Position numbers and translations under genes: made by a program. From Collodictyon triciliatum (lineage: Eukaryota; CRuMs), in the NCBI GenBank assembly GCA_043381765.1, contig JBHJMP010001244.1, positions 1-20,304 of the forward strand: a DNA stretch of 20,304 nt, in the 5' to 3' direction. The notes beneath the pieces are model-generated. The model worked only from the letters and a program-made list of their open reading frames with translations, was not told the origin of the DNA and ran no database searches. Positions within the stretch are counted from its first letter, which is position 1. Each line of letters begins with the position of its first letter. Positions 1 to 11,325 of this stretch are shown one piece after another.

Positions 1-150
<150 letters not shown>

Positions 151-194
151 ATAAAGCAACATTATCCATCTATATCTATAACTTTAATTATCAG

Positions 195-3100
195 GTGTCG
201 AATATGTTTCAACTACGATGAAAGTTCTATTTATTTCTCGAATCGGTTTGAGTGAAGTAGACCTAGAGAAGTATATGAATGATGTGAATGGAACTGAGTT
301 CGAGTTGGCTGAATGGTATCAGTCACTTTATAGTATTTTTTTAGTTAATCGATAAAATCGCTCTATGTTAGTATATTCCCTTTTTTAATTTATATATTAT
401 CTTAGGAGATCCTTCTTCTTTACTCTGATCGAATCACTTTTTATCCGCAACGGAAGGTCGTTACTCCCACAATCACACCTCTTACCCCACCACTACTCTT
501 TTCCTTCTCTCCTAATTTCATGTGATCTATTTCATCGACCACACCGCTGGCTTATGTAGACTGTAATTCAACAGGCATATGTACTTTCATCAATTACTAT
601 TTGAGACTACGAGAAAGTTCTTCTTTTCTGAAACCCAAGAAACCGAGAAAATACATGAGAAGTATGGAAAATGGCTCTTTGGTCAATATTCTGAGGCGGT
701 TGATATTGATGAGGAACTTGCTGCCGAAATATGCTATCAACTTTTGAAAGGAAACATGTTTGAACTACTGGTCGAATACGTGAAGCAGAGACACGTAAAT
801 ATTGCCATGATTTTATGGAATTAAAATACCAACACATATTCTTTGAATCCAATAAAAAACAAATACCAAAACCTCTCCGATTTGAAGAAACCATTTATCT
901 GTGCTTTCTAACAGTTTTTTTTTATAGGTCATCAGTATCATGCTTGGTGGTCGCTACCGCTACGAATTTTTCACATGTTGGAGAGCGATACATTCAAATG
1001 GCACTGCAAACTATAAGGATATTTACGGAACAGCAGTCAAGGTAATCACAATTTTTTTNNNNNNNNNNNNNNNNNNNNNNNNNNNNNNNNNNNNNNNNNN
1101 NNNNNNNNNNNNNNNNNNNNNNNNNNNNNNNNNNNNNNNNNNNNNNNNNNNNNNNNNNNNNNNNNNNNNNNNNNNNNNNNNNNNNNNNNNNNNNNNNNNN
1201 NNNNNNNNNNNNNNNNNNNNNNNNNNNNNNNNNNNNNNNNNNNNNNNNNNNNNNNNNNNNNNNNNNNNNNNNNNNNNNNNNNNNNNNNNNNNNNNNNNNN
1301 NNNNNNNNNNNNNNNNNNNNNNNNNNNNNNNNNNNNNNNNNNNNNNNNNNNNNNNNNNNNNNNNNNNNNNNNNNNNNNNNNNNNNNNNNNNNNNNNNNNN
1401 NNNNNNNNNNNNNNNNNNNNNNNNNNNNNNNNNNNNNNNNNNNNNNNNNNNNNNNNNNNNNNNNNNNNNNNNNNNNNNNNNNNNNNNNNNNNNNNNNNNN
1501 NNNNNNNNNNNNNNNNNNNNNNNNNNNNNNNNNNNNNNNNNNNNNNNNNNNNNNNNNNNNNNNNNNNNNNNNNNNNNNNNNNNNNNNNNNNNNNNNNNNN
1601 NNNNNNNNNNNNNNNNNNNNNNNNNNNNNNNNNNNNNNNNNNNNNNNNNNNNNNNNNNNNNNNNNNNNNNNNNNNNNNNNNNNNNNNNNNNNNGAATACC
1701 TAAAGCATCTCCCTCTAAAATTTTGATACACTTGTAGAATTCATGAGGCGTTGGAGCAATACAAAAAAACATTGTATTTGAGAATGAAACATTTGGATCA
1801 GGATGACTTACAAGTGGCCCAGTCATATGACCGCTTCGGAGATGTCTATGTGAAGCAGTCAAAGTAAATACACCTATTTTATGCTGATAATACTGGTTTA
1901 ATAGTGGATTATACTCTCACGCTCTTTGGTAGGATTGAACAGGCTATAACCGAATATAAAAAGTCTATGGAAATCCGCCAGAAGAAACTTGGAAATGAGC
2001 ACCCTCTTATTGCAACATCTTATCAAAATTTTGGTCATGTGTATCTTGCTGAGAAAAAGTAAATATTATTTGTGTTCACTTTATTATGTATTATGAAATA
2101 TTTACTTCACTTGAATACAAAAAAAGGTATGATGATTCTATTGGGAACTACAAAAAAGCGAAATTGATTCTTGAAAAATCACTGGGAGCTAGACATGCAT
2201 CTGTTGCTTCAACAATCCAGTTTATCGCAAACGTTCATCTTGAGAGGGGAAGGTTAGAAATTTATCTTATTAGTAAGATTTTCATGAATATTTCCAAAAA
2301 AATGTGCAAAATTCAAGACATTTTGTATTTTAGAAAAGAAGACGCGGTGTCATGTTTGAAGCAATCTTTAGGCATTTTCATAAATGCTCTTGGTGAAAAT
2401 CACCCAAATGTTGTGAATTGCTACGATTTGATGGGAAGCATATACTATGATTTATTCAAGTAATCGCCAATTAATGCGTATATCATAATTTCAATGAGGG
2501 GTTCCCATAAAACAACATACATTTTTTTTTTTTTAATAATCTACCAATAGCTACGGAGATGCACTTGAGGCTTACACAAAAGCTCTTCAAATTCGAAAGA
2601 GAACTCTGGGTGAAAATAATCTCGACTATGCAACATCTCTTGAAGATGTTGGAAGAATAAATTTTGAGCTTGAAAGGTGTGTTTTTAGACGATTTAGAGA
2701 TATGATATGATATGATATCATATAAAAATTAAATATTTACGTAATTTGAATGTAATAAATCCTAATTAAATTATTTTACAAGTTTCTCCCAGTCAATTGA
2801 CTGTTTCCAAAAAGCTGTTATTATCAGAAAGAGAACGAATAGTAAGATGTCGCTCAAAGACATTCACAAGATTGATAATATAACTCGCCTGATGGAGGAA
2901 AGAAGGGAACACGATGTAGTCATTCAACTTTACAAAAATTTGATTCCTTTACTAAGTGAATTATACTCCATGGAGAACGTCACAATATGGAATAATTGCG
3001 AAGGAATAGATAATTCCTTTAAGAAACTAAATCAGCACAAAGAAGCCGTAGAATTTTGGGCCAATATGAGGGATGCATACACTGAAAAACTAGGATGGAT

Positions 3101-5555
3101 TCATCCCAGAACATTAAATTCCTGCGAATACCTATCCTTCCATTCAAATAAAATTGGAATAAAAAAAGAGCCTATTGAGTTCACAAGACTCTATGAATTT
3201 ATTAATGAAAGTGTAGATGATGCACACTTGGATAAAAATTGGAACCACGAGCAAGTAACCACGATATTATTCAGCATCGTCTACATGTCGAGGACCGATG
3301 GAAGAAAATCAAAGCATGCGTCTGACGCAATCACACTTTTGAATTTCATGAACACTCCGTTCAGTGGAATGGATTTGTCAAACATTAAAATTCCAAATGC
3401 TAATCTCAGTAATTCTATACTTGATGGTGCTAACTTCACTGGCGCTAACTTGGATAGTGTTGACTTCACGAATTCTCTGCTTGGTAATTGTATCTTTGAC
3501 AACGCAATAATGTATAATGTGAAATTTGGATTTATCTGTGAAGAAATGCAAATACACACTAGTTCTGTTAGTAGTGTTTGCAGTATTCAAGGGCCGAATG
3601 GCGAAAAGTGGTTAGCATCAGGAAGTTACGATAACACTGTATGCATTTGGGATATGGCCACAGGAAATCATATGAAAATATTAGAAGGTCATAAAAATAG
3701 TGTTACAAGCCTTTGCAGTTTCCAAGGACCGAATGGTGAAAAGTGGTTAGCATCAGGAAGCTATGATAACAGAGTAAATATTTGGGATTTAACGACAGGA
3801 AACCAAATTAGGGAATTCGATGGCCATACGAGCTATATCACAAGTGTTTCCAGTGTTCCAGGCCCGAATAGTGAATGTTGGCTAGCATCTGGGAGTGGTG
3901 ATAATACAATACGAATCTGGGACGCTTCCAACGGAAATTGTATCAAATCATTAAAGGGTCATACAGGATATGTCTGGTCTGTATTTTCAATCCAGGGACC
4001 AAATGGTGAACATTGGCTTGCATCTGGGAGTGATGACAAAACAATACGTATTTGGGATGTGGCTACAGGCACTCAAATCAAAATTTTAAAGGGTCATACA
4101 GAGAGCGTTAGTAGCGTTTGTAGTTTTCATGGTCTGGATGGTGAAACTTGGTTGGCGTCTGGGAGTGACGATAAAACAATACGTATTTGGGATGTAGCCA
4201 CAGGAAATCAAACCAAAACATTAAAGGGACATACAGGGTATGTCTGGAGTGTTTGCAGTATTAAGGGACCGAAAGGTGAAAGCTGTTTAGCATCTTGTAG
4301 TAACGATAAAACTGTACGCATTTGGGATTTAGCTACAGGAACCCAAATCAAAATATTTGATGGGCATTCAAGCTACGTATATAGTGTTTGCAGTATTCTT
4401 GGACCAAATAATGAAAATTGGTTGGCTTCTGGAAGTGACGATAAAACAATAAGAATCTGGGATATGGATTCTTGTGATCAAATTAAAAGACCAGGAGGTC
4501 ACACGAAGGAAATTATTTGCGTTCATAGCATCCATGGACCTAATGGTGAAAAGTGGTTGGCATCTGGGAATAAAGACAATATCATTTACATTTGGGATAT
4601 TCATACGGGAAATCAGATCAAGAGGTTGGAGGGCCACACAAATTTCGTCAATAGTATTTGCACTATCGAGGGACTGAATTGCGAAAACTGGTTGGTATCA
4701 GGGAGCGAAGATAAAACGATACGAATTTGGGATATAGTTACAGGAATTCAAATCAAAACATTGGAGGGTCACGAACAATCCGTCAGGAGCATTTGTAATA
4801 TCCAAGGACCCAATGGCGAACAATGGTTAGCTTCTGGGCATGAAGATAACGTAATCCGAATTTGGGATGTACTCACAGGAAATCAAGTCAAAACCTTGGA
4901 GGGTCACGAGCAATCTATTAGGAGCATTTGCAATATCCAAGGACCCAATGGCGAACAATGGTTAGCTTCTGGACATGAAGATAAGACAATACGAATTTGG
5001 GATATAGTTACAGGAATTCAAATCAAAGCATTGGAGGGTCACGAACAATCCATCAGAAGCATTTGTAATATCCAAGGACCCAACAGTGAACAATGGTTGG
5101 CCTCTGGCGGTAGTGACGGACTAATATGTATTTGGGATATAGCTACCGGAAGTCAAATGCGATTACTGGATTCATTTGAGGTGACATATACTCTAAGCAA
5201 GCTACTTGTCACGAAAGAAAATCCTGCAGATGTGATTGCAATATTTGATAAAATCAGCGACGCGATGAACTTGATCGATGCAACCAAAATCGCGGACGTG
5301 GGGACAGTCAAGATTATCGGCCCAAGGAAATTGCGAGGTGGAAATATCCAAGTCAGAAATACCACTGGGTTGAGTTCATTCAATAAATCACTGTTGCTGT
5401 CAATCGGTGCAGCTTCCTGTGATGCAGGCTTTGTTACGTACTGTGAGGCAGGCCGGGTCACACAGTATCAGGCCAAAATGATGACTGAATTCTGTGAAAA
5501 TAAAGAGAGTATTGTCAAGGACTCTGAAATCGTGACAGAACGGACACAGAAATAA
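195..5555 (+). CDS. STAND/NPHP3-like protein, TPR - pentapeptide - WD40 (5'-partial)
   Basis: Exons read as 195-315, 406-456, 575-794, 928-1041, (gap), 1738-1863, 1933-2058, 2127-2252, 2334-2459, 2551-2676, 2783-5555; all junctions outside the gap are GT-AG and in phase. The first three exons encode the helical region that follows the NTPase in NPHP3-like STAND proteins (RIGLSEVDL, then LFIRNG and YFHQLLFETTRKF). Five exons of exactly 126 nt, all phase 2, each encode one 42-residue kinesin-light-chain-type TPR. The last exon carries divergent TPRs, pentapeptide repeats (3369-3530), 12 WD40 repeats of 45 residues (about 3550-5170) and a roughly 130-residue C-terminal end with no recognised domain. 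Exon 928-1041 ends in phase 0 whereas 1738 needs phase 2, so at least one more exon must lie in the gap. The NTPase itself would be upstream of the window. Such proteins act as signalling scaffolds or sensors; the specific role is unknown. Confidence 0.85.
841..860 (+). mobile_element. Possible divergent mini-retroposon copy
   Basis: CTTTGAATCCAATAAAAAAC in an intron matches the core of the inserts at 5988, 12926 and 13486 with one base changed, followed by A-rich DNA. A 9-bp direct repeat AAATACCAA occurs at 824-832 and 861-869, but the left copy does not abut the core. This may be chance. Confidence 0.3.
1059..1693. other. Assembly gap (N)
   Basis: 635 unresolved bases inside the TPR part of the gene. 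Intron phase on the two sides differs, so at least one coding exon, probably TPR, is hidden here. Confidence 0.99.
3369..3530 (+). other. Pentapeptide-repeat segment
   Basis: Within the last exon the translation shows a five-residue period with A(N/D)L or (N/D)F units (MDLSN, NANLSN, GANFT, GANLD, VDFTN, then weaker CIFDN). This is the pattern of pentapeptide-repeat right-handed beta-helices. It links the TPRs to the WD40 propeller. Confidence 0.8.
3550..5170 (+). repeat. 12 tandem WD40 repeats, 135-nt period
   Basis: Twelve I-W-D units recur every 45 codons, each with the consensus GPNGE.WLASGS.D.T(I/V)RIWD..TG.QIK.LEGH. The loop before the WLASGS strand is longer than in the common SPDG type. 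Twelve blades do not make two seven-bladed propellers, so either blades are missing, flanking sequence supplies some, or the fold is irregular. Units starting near 4761, 4896 and 5031 are nearly identical at DNA level. Confidence 0.9.
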
Positions 5556-5702
5556 CCAGCTTAACCCCAGAGCCACCACTCGATTAAACGAAATGCTGGA
5601 ATAGCGCCTGGTGGAGCGCAGATTTATTTCCCTTATACTTTTTCCCCATGAACCCAAGCATATTCCAGAGGAAAAAAAAGCGCAGCAATAATAATACAAC
5701 AG

Positions 5703-5708
5703 AATAAA
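5703..5708 (+). terminator. Polyadenylation signal AATAAA
   Basis: AATAAA 148 nt after the TAA stop of the WD40 gene, in A/T-rich DNA with no further coding signal. It is the likely 3'-end signal of that gene. Confidence 0.5.
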
Positions 5709-5969
5709 GAGACCATATAATAAGCAATCAGTTCTCTCCTGTGTACATCTGGCAATATTGATTATCGTAGAATGTTTACCCAGTCACCATATTCTGAATT
5801 CTTTAACTGCGCACTTCCGAGTGTTTTCTTTCTCTTTCATTCTTTTTTTATATTATTTAACGAATCATTCGGTGCCAGTTCCTATTAACAATTGTAATTT
5901 ATTTTTTTTTTAATATATAAATGGACCTGGCGACACCGAAAGTGCATCTTGCCTTAAGGCAGGGTATCT
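5709..5969. other. Intergenic, nothing recognised
   Basis: A/T-rich spacer between the two convergent genes. It has poly-T runs and no open frame or RNA gene that I can support. Confidence 0.6.
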
Positions 5970-6038
5970 AGCGCGTTCAGAAATCTTTTTTTTTTTTTTT
6001 TCCCTTTATTCGATTCAAAGAGCGCGTTCAGAAATCTT
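5970..6038 (-). mobile_element. Mini-retroposon with 18-bp target-site duplication
   Basis: Direct repeats AGCGCGTTCAGAAATCTT at 5970-5987 and 6021-6038 flank a 33-bp insert. On the minus strand the insert reads CTTTGAATCGAATAAAGG followed by an A tail. Long duplication plus A tail is the signature of LINE-type target-primed insertion. The core contains AATAAA (minus strand, 6010-6005), 53 nt after the stop of the candidate gene at 6063, so it could act as that gene's polyadenylation signal. Confidence 0.85.
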
Positions 6039-6062
6039 ATTCGATCCACAACGCCAGATGTC

Positions 6063-7064
6063 CTACAACCCAAAATACTCTAGAGAGTCATCTGTTTTGA
6101 ACACACAGTCAACCAGACTCCTCGGTCACCTGCATAACAAACTTTTTATCTTTGACTTCTCCCCTTTGATGTCATCACAGGTATTTCTTATATGCGGCTG
6201 CTCTTAACCATGTGCGCCACTCACCCCTTGTCTGAGTCAACTCTCTTGAACTTTGAATCCAATACCGAAAAGAAAAAAAGAGAGAAAGAAAAAGCCAAAT
6301 CCAAAAACAATACGCAGAACATGGGATAAAATAAAATATGATTCAATGAGAGAAGCAATTTATTTATTTTTATAAAAGAAAAAAGAAAAGGTGAAATCGT
6401 TCGAAGGGTTTTCGACTTAAAGCTACCGGGTACTTTTCTTATATTATTTCGGTGCTTGCCGTGTCGGTTAATTTTTTCAAACATGTGTTTTTTCTTCTTA
6501 TTTGTAATATCAACGTCTTTTTGGACAATATCACATCCATTACTTATCTCTTCTTTGATCTTATATAAAAGAGAATCCATAGAGTCTAATGTTTTTTTTT
6601 TTTTTTTGACTTTTGATGTATCATCTCCGGGTCACTTGTTGTCTATAACCGACTCAGGATCAATCGAACCAGACGTCCTCATAGTCAGGTCCAACCCGTC
6701 AACATAATCACACATCCGCCTCTCCATAAATCCATATAAATCAGGTTGGTTCTCCATCCACCCTTCCATATCCGACCCAGTTACTTTTTGGGCCTTGTTA
6801 CGAAACAGCTAATTATCGTGCGGTTAAGAAATATGCTGAGTATAAAGCACACAATATATATCGTGAAATGTCTTCATTGTCAAGGAACACCCTAGCGAGT
6901 TACCCAAGAAATAAGCATACATAATGAAAATAATACAAAAAAAGAAGAAAAAAGGATACGATGAAAATGTTTGTGAAAATCTGCTCGGCAACCCAATTCC
7001 GTATGGGCAAAAAAACCGGGACAATCCAAGAAGGGTCCATGGACGTCAAGTATGTCACTTTTGT
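6063..7064 (-). CDS. Unrecognised multi-exon gene candidate
   Basis: Candidate exons, minus strand: 7064-6960 (first ATG 7040), 6808-6670, 6585-6434, 6250-6225, 6120-6063 (TAG stop). The junctions can be kept in phase with GT-AG introns and the translated parts look protein-like: a hydrophobic start (WIVPVFLPIRNWVAEQIF), an acidic middle (SDMEGWMENQPDLYGFMER), then a Lys/Glu-rich part (LLYKIKEEIS, TNKKKKHMFEKINRHGKHR). I recognise no family. Two of the chosen sites are weak: extending exon 6808 to a stronger boundary meets TGA at 6639-6637, and using the stronger acceptor before 6129 meets TGA at 6128-6126. Exon 6250-6225 is tiny. The gene could be real, decayed or partly mis-joined. Confidence 0.35.
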
Positions 7065-7386
7065 CTGTGCTTTGGTTACAGGCGATAATAGGAAACTATG
7101 GGAGGACAATTAAAGGTTACCACGAGATTATATCCAAATAACACTTTAAATCAGCACAAAAATAAGGATGGATGGAGAAAAAAAGGTTGTATGTGTGTGT
7201 ATGTGTGTGATGATAATAAATCGTGCAGCGTTATATTTGATTTTGTCTATGTTTCATTCTTATTTTCATCTGAAACATTTCCTTGTTTTTTATTTTACAT
7301 CATACACCGCATTTATTCAGCTTCCTCCTTATTTTTTCCTTGATTGAACCCAATAAGGTTTTTTATCTTTCTTTTTCTCCAAATAG

Positions 7387-7518
7387 CATATTACCCAACA
7401 TTTAGATGCATCCGAGTGGAGCCGGGTCTTGGTTCAGGAATGTCCAATCCTGGAAAAGAAGTTATGGTCTGCACTAAAATTAAAGCGTGCCCTCGATGCA
7501 GTCCATCATAACCCTTAA
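7387..7518 (+). CDS. Possible terminal exon of an unidentified gene
   Basis: A strong plus-strand acceptor (pyrimidine-rich tract then AAATAG at 7381-7386) is followed by 43 open codons ending in TAA 7516-7518, including LEKKLWSALKLKRALDAV. AATAAA follows at 7652. No family is recognised and no convincing upstream exon was found. The opposite strand of the same stretch is also open for about 40 codons (with FPGLDIPEPRPGSTRMHLN), so the coding strand is not settled. Confidence 0.3.
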   Translation, partial: HITQHLDASEWSRVLVQECPILEKKLWSALKLKRALDAVHHNP

Positions 7519-7651
7519 TACGAACTTTGCGTAATTGCGAGACGTATTTTATCCCATAAAAAAAAAGTTTTGATTAGATCCAACTACTCATGAAATAGAT
7601 AAAAAAAAATATTTTTTTTTTGTATCTCCTCGCTCTAATTCATGTGGGATA

Positions 7652-7657
7652 AATAAA
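7652..7657 (+). terminator. Possible polyadenylation signal AATAAA
   Basis: AATAAA 134 nt after the TAA of the exon candidate at 7387-7518, similar spacing to that seen after the WD40 gene. Confidence 0.3.
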
Positions 7658-7704
7658 GCAATATCGATATTTTCTTATAAACTTGGGTGTATAAAAGGTA
7701 GAGA

Positions 7705-8234
7705 NNNNNNNNNNNNNNNNNNNNNNNNNNNNNNNNNNNNNNNNNNNNNNNNNNNNNNNNNNNNNNNNNNNNNNNNNNNNNNNNNNNNNNNNNNNNNNNN
7801 NNNNNNNNNNNNNNNNNNNNNNNNNNNNNNNNNNNNNNNNNNNNNNNNNNNNNNNNNNNNNNNNNNNNNNNNNNNNNNNNNNNNNNNNNNNNNNNNNNNN
7901 NNNNNNNNNNNNNNNNNNNNNNNNNNNNNNNNNNNNNNNNNNNNNNNNNNNNNNNNNNNNNNNNNNNNNNNNNNNNNNNNNNNNNNNNNNNNNNNNNNNN
8001 NNNNNNNNNNNNNNNNNNNNNNNNNNNNNNNNNNNNNNNNNNNNNNNNNNNNNNNNNNNNNNNNNNNNNNNNNNNNNNNNNNNNNNNNNNNNNNNNNNNN
8101 NNNNNNNNNNNNNNNNNNNNNNNNNNNNNNNNNNNNNNNNNNNNNNNNNNNNNNNNNNNNNNNNNNNNNNNNNNNNNNNNNNNNNNNNNNNNNNNNNNNN
8201 NNNNNNNNNNNNNNNNNNNNNNNNNNNNNNNNNN
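7705..8234. other. Assembly gap (N)
   Basis: 530 unresolved bases in intergenic sequence. Confidence 0.99.
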
Positions 8235-8733
8235 TCACTTATATGTGATTCAAAGTTGTCAGGATTTGGAAATCAAAAATTAGTGATACATGAAGTTTAT
8301 AGAGGTTATATGTATTAATGCTACAATTCTTTCGATAACTCAAGGGAAATCATCTTACGAAATGATGGCCAAGCAGTCAGATAGAGGTGCATCCATGATA
8401 GCTAGAATTATAAACGTATATACAGATAGTATTTAGTGCTTCATCAGCTTACATGACACATACAGTGACCCTATTGTAGTTTTCATAGAGAAAAAAACCC
8501 TCGTATTTCATAGTAGGAAGCGCTCTCCCTCTTTCATAGCGTTTCCATATAGTTATGTCGTCGATTGGGGGCAAACTTGTCCAACCTTCATGCCCATATT
8601 ATATGTTGAATTTGCTTTGTCAAGGGCATGTTTTGATAAAACTCAATACCATTTAGGTGAAGAAAAGAGGGGACAATAAAGGCTGTCTCAAAGACTGGTA
8701 AGGCGAGGCTAAAGCACCTCAAACTTAGACGAA
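8235..8733. other. Spacer or 3' UTR of STARD3-like gene
   Basis: No coding stretch that joins in phase was found on either strand. The right part is presumably the 3' untranslated region of the minus-strand gene ending at 8734. Confidence 0.5.
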
Positions 8734-11230
8734 TTAAAAGACAGAAATAATTAACAATTCCATTATACCGCTTTTGTTTTGCATTTCACTCATCCACGCA
8801 TCGAATTCCAGTGCATCCGTTTTTATAACATCGACTTGGCGACTGAGATTCATAAAATATTGGATTTTACCCAAATCCCCCTCTCTCTTCCAATAATTTT
8901 CTATGTTGTATGATGTATATTTTTTGTGAGTACGTTCTGTATTTGCGCCAAATAATTATTTTTCTTTTTAAAAAAAAACAAAAATAAATAATAAAAAAAA
9001 AGGAGAGAAAATAGGTGTTTGAATTGCGTAACTTTTTGATATTAAATTTATATTTCATAATACATAACTTTAAATACAATAATACGTTTGCTATATTTCT
9101 TACCCTCAGTCACTCTCTCACGAGCAAATTGTAAATGTTGGTCCAAGGAGCGTAAGACTGTTTGGATGAGTATATAGGCCTGCAAAATTCGAAGTGTTGT
9201 ACGTTTAATTTGTTAAAAGGATTGATTTAGAGGTACATGAAATCAGGAGAAAATACCTGGAATATTAGGATATTAAATGCGTAATTTAGGTTCATTTCTG
9301 AATAAGAAATACTTCTGGCGCACGGTCTTCGAGATGCAAATCAACAGCCATCTTGTACAAATCTTCCCATCTTTGTAGGAACTCGTCATAATCTCTATAA
9401 TATGAAGTAAAACAAACAAACAAACAAACAAACAAACAAACAAACAAACAAACAAACAAACAAACAAACAAACAAACAAACAAGCAAACAAAACAAAAAC
9501 AAAAACAAAAACAAAAACAAAAACAAAAACAAAAACAAAAACAAAAACAAAAACAAAAACAAAAAAAAAAAAAAAAACAAAAACAAAAGCAAGGGTGAAT
9601 GAAAATTCTTCCCAATCTATTTGCCCTATTTTAACATTCATCCACGGCGTATCATAATAAAAAAAAAATCATTTCTTATTTTTAAATGAATACAAAAGAA
9701 CCTGATAAGCGTGTCTTGGGGTATCTCGTTTGTTAGAATTCGAGGCAATATATTCGGACGACATCGAGGCTCTCCGGGATTTCCATCAAAATGGGATGCT
9801 AGACTTCCTCGAACTCTATATCTAGCTCCTTCCTAAACAAAGCAAAAAAATATATATAATAAAATATTAGCGATATTAGTCACGAGGGGCCATTCAAAGT
9901 AAAAACAGCTGGTGTCTAGGTTACTATCTTCTACTTACATCGAAAATATCATCCGTAGTCTTTCTTTTGTCCTTCTTAGACAATCGCCCGTAGGTATTTC
10001 TTTAGGAGTTGCAGAATGGGTAAATAAATATGCCATATGTATTTGTATTAGAGGGGGAAGCACTATATTATAGATTGAATGGCCAATAGTTTTGAAATGC
10101 CTATCATTTTTTAAATGAAAATAAAATAAATCAATCTCGTACCTATGCTGCCCAACTGCATTGGACACAGTGTGCCGATGGGGCTTCATGTCAGGACTGT
10201 TATGTGTCGGCGGTGTTGTGATTGGAGAAGTGTTTGGGGACGAAGTTCCCTCTGGTTTTGTCAGCAAGTTTTTTATGTTTAATAAAGTTTGTGGATGCAG
10301 TTCGGCAAACAATTGACCAATTCTCTCCGGTATCCATCCTCTATAATTGATATGTATGTTTTGATCAATTCACAGTATATTTCTCAAAATTCTAATTTGT
10401 CTTTCATTTATCACTCCTCATCCCAGAACAATCTCTCGTATTGCTAATTGTTGTCGCAACTTCTGATTATTTTTTTTTAAAAAAAAAAAACACAGACAAA
10501 TAAGTTAATGTCATATTGGGGATCTCAAAAACGGAGTAAAAACGAAGAAAAAAACAATACTAATATAAAATTTTATTCTAACCTAACATCAAGGATTGTT
10601 ATATACGATACCAAGCACGAGTTACTAATTGTCTTGTGAGGTTTCACTTGGAATCCAGATAGACTTAATTCCGCTCGAATATAGTTTTGAACTTCAGGTC
10701 TATCCTGATATATTACAGAACGCATTACAAGAGAGAACCCTTCATCTATCCGGGGGCTACATTAAAGAGAATTACTTAAGCATAGTTTCTTGAAATTATT
10801 CATTAAGTAGCACTCTTTTTGGCCACTACTTATGCTGGTCAATTTAAAGCTATGGGCAATTGAGGGGCAATAGAATTCGCCATTCCAACAAAAATATGGA
10901 TAATTCGCAACAGATGGCAGCGATTCGTTGGCCTCTTATATAAAATCAATACCACAAGCGGCGGATGCAACACATATCTCTGCTGGACATCGGACCCATA
11001 TTTGGTGTGATGATATATAGAATATCACTATCAGATCCAATTTCCTCCACTCGTGAACACTCAAGACACAAAGGGTCCCACAAAACTCTTCTTGAAACAT
11101 CGCCCAATAGTTTTTGTACTTCCTGATAGGGAAAAAAGAAGTAGAAATAGTGTAAGAGACTAAAAAAATTGGTAGGCACTTCCCAATTATATGTTTGGGA
11201 TTAACCAGCCTGAGCATATAGATAGGAAGG

Positions 11231-11325
<95 letters not shown>

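Noticed and set aside
335-355. In-frame TAA at 353-355 suggesting a broken 5' exon in the WD40 gene
   Set aside because: A donor at 316 (TG then GTATCA) ends the exon earlier, restores phase with exon 406-456 by a split Trp codon and gives the expected family motif.
6003-6020. TTCGATTC of the mini-retroposon as a tRNA T-loop or B box
   Set aside because: It is on the strand opposite to the A tail, the stem has a mismatch at the normal G-C closing pair, and no A box or other tRNA arm is present.
9273-9641. Open frames rich in Phe/Val/Cys/Leu, and the poly-Ile frame at 10936-11484
   Set aside because: They are translations of CAAA/CAAAAA and AAT arrays inside introns; only short parts overlap real exons.
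9943-9963. Second FFAT-like motif (TTDDIFDEGA) in the tail of the STARD3-like protein
   Set aside because: It lacks the aromatic at position 2 and the Ala/Glu core; too weak to call.
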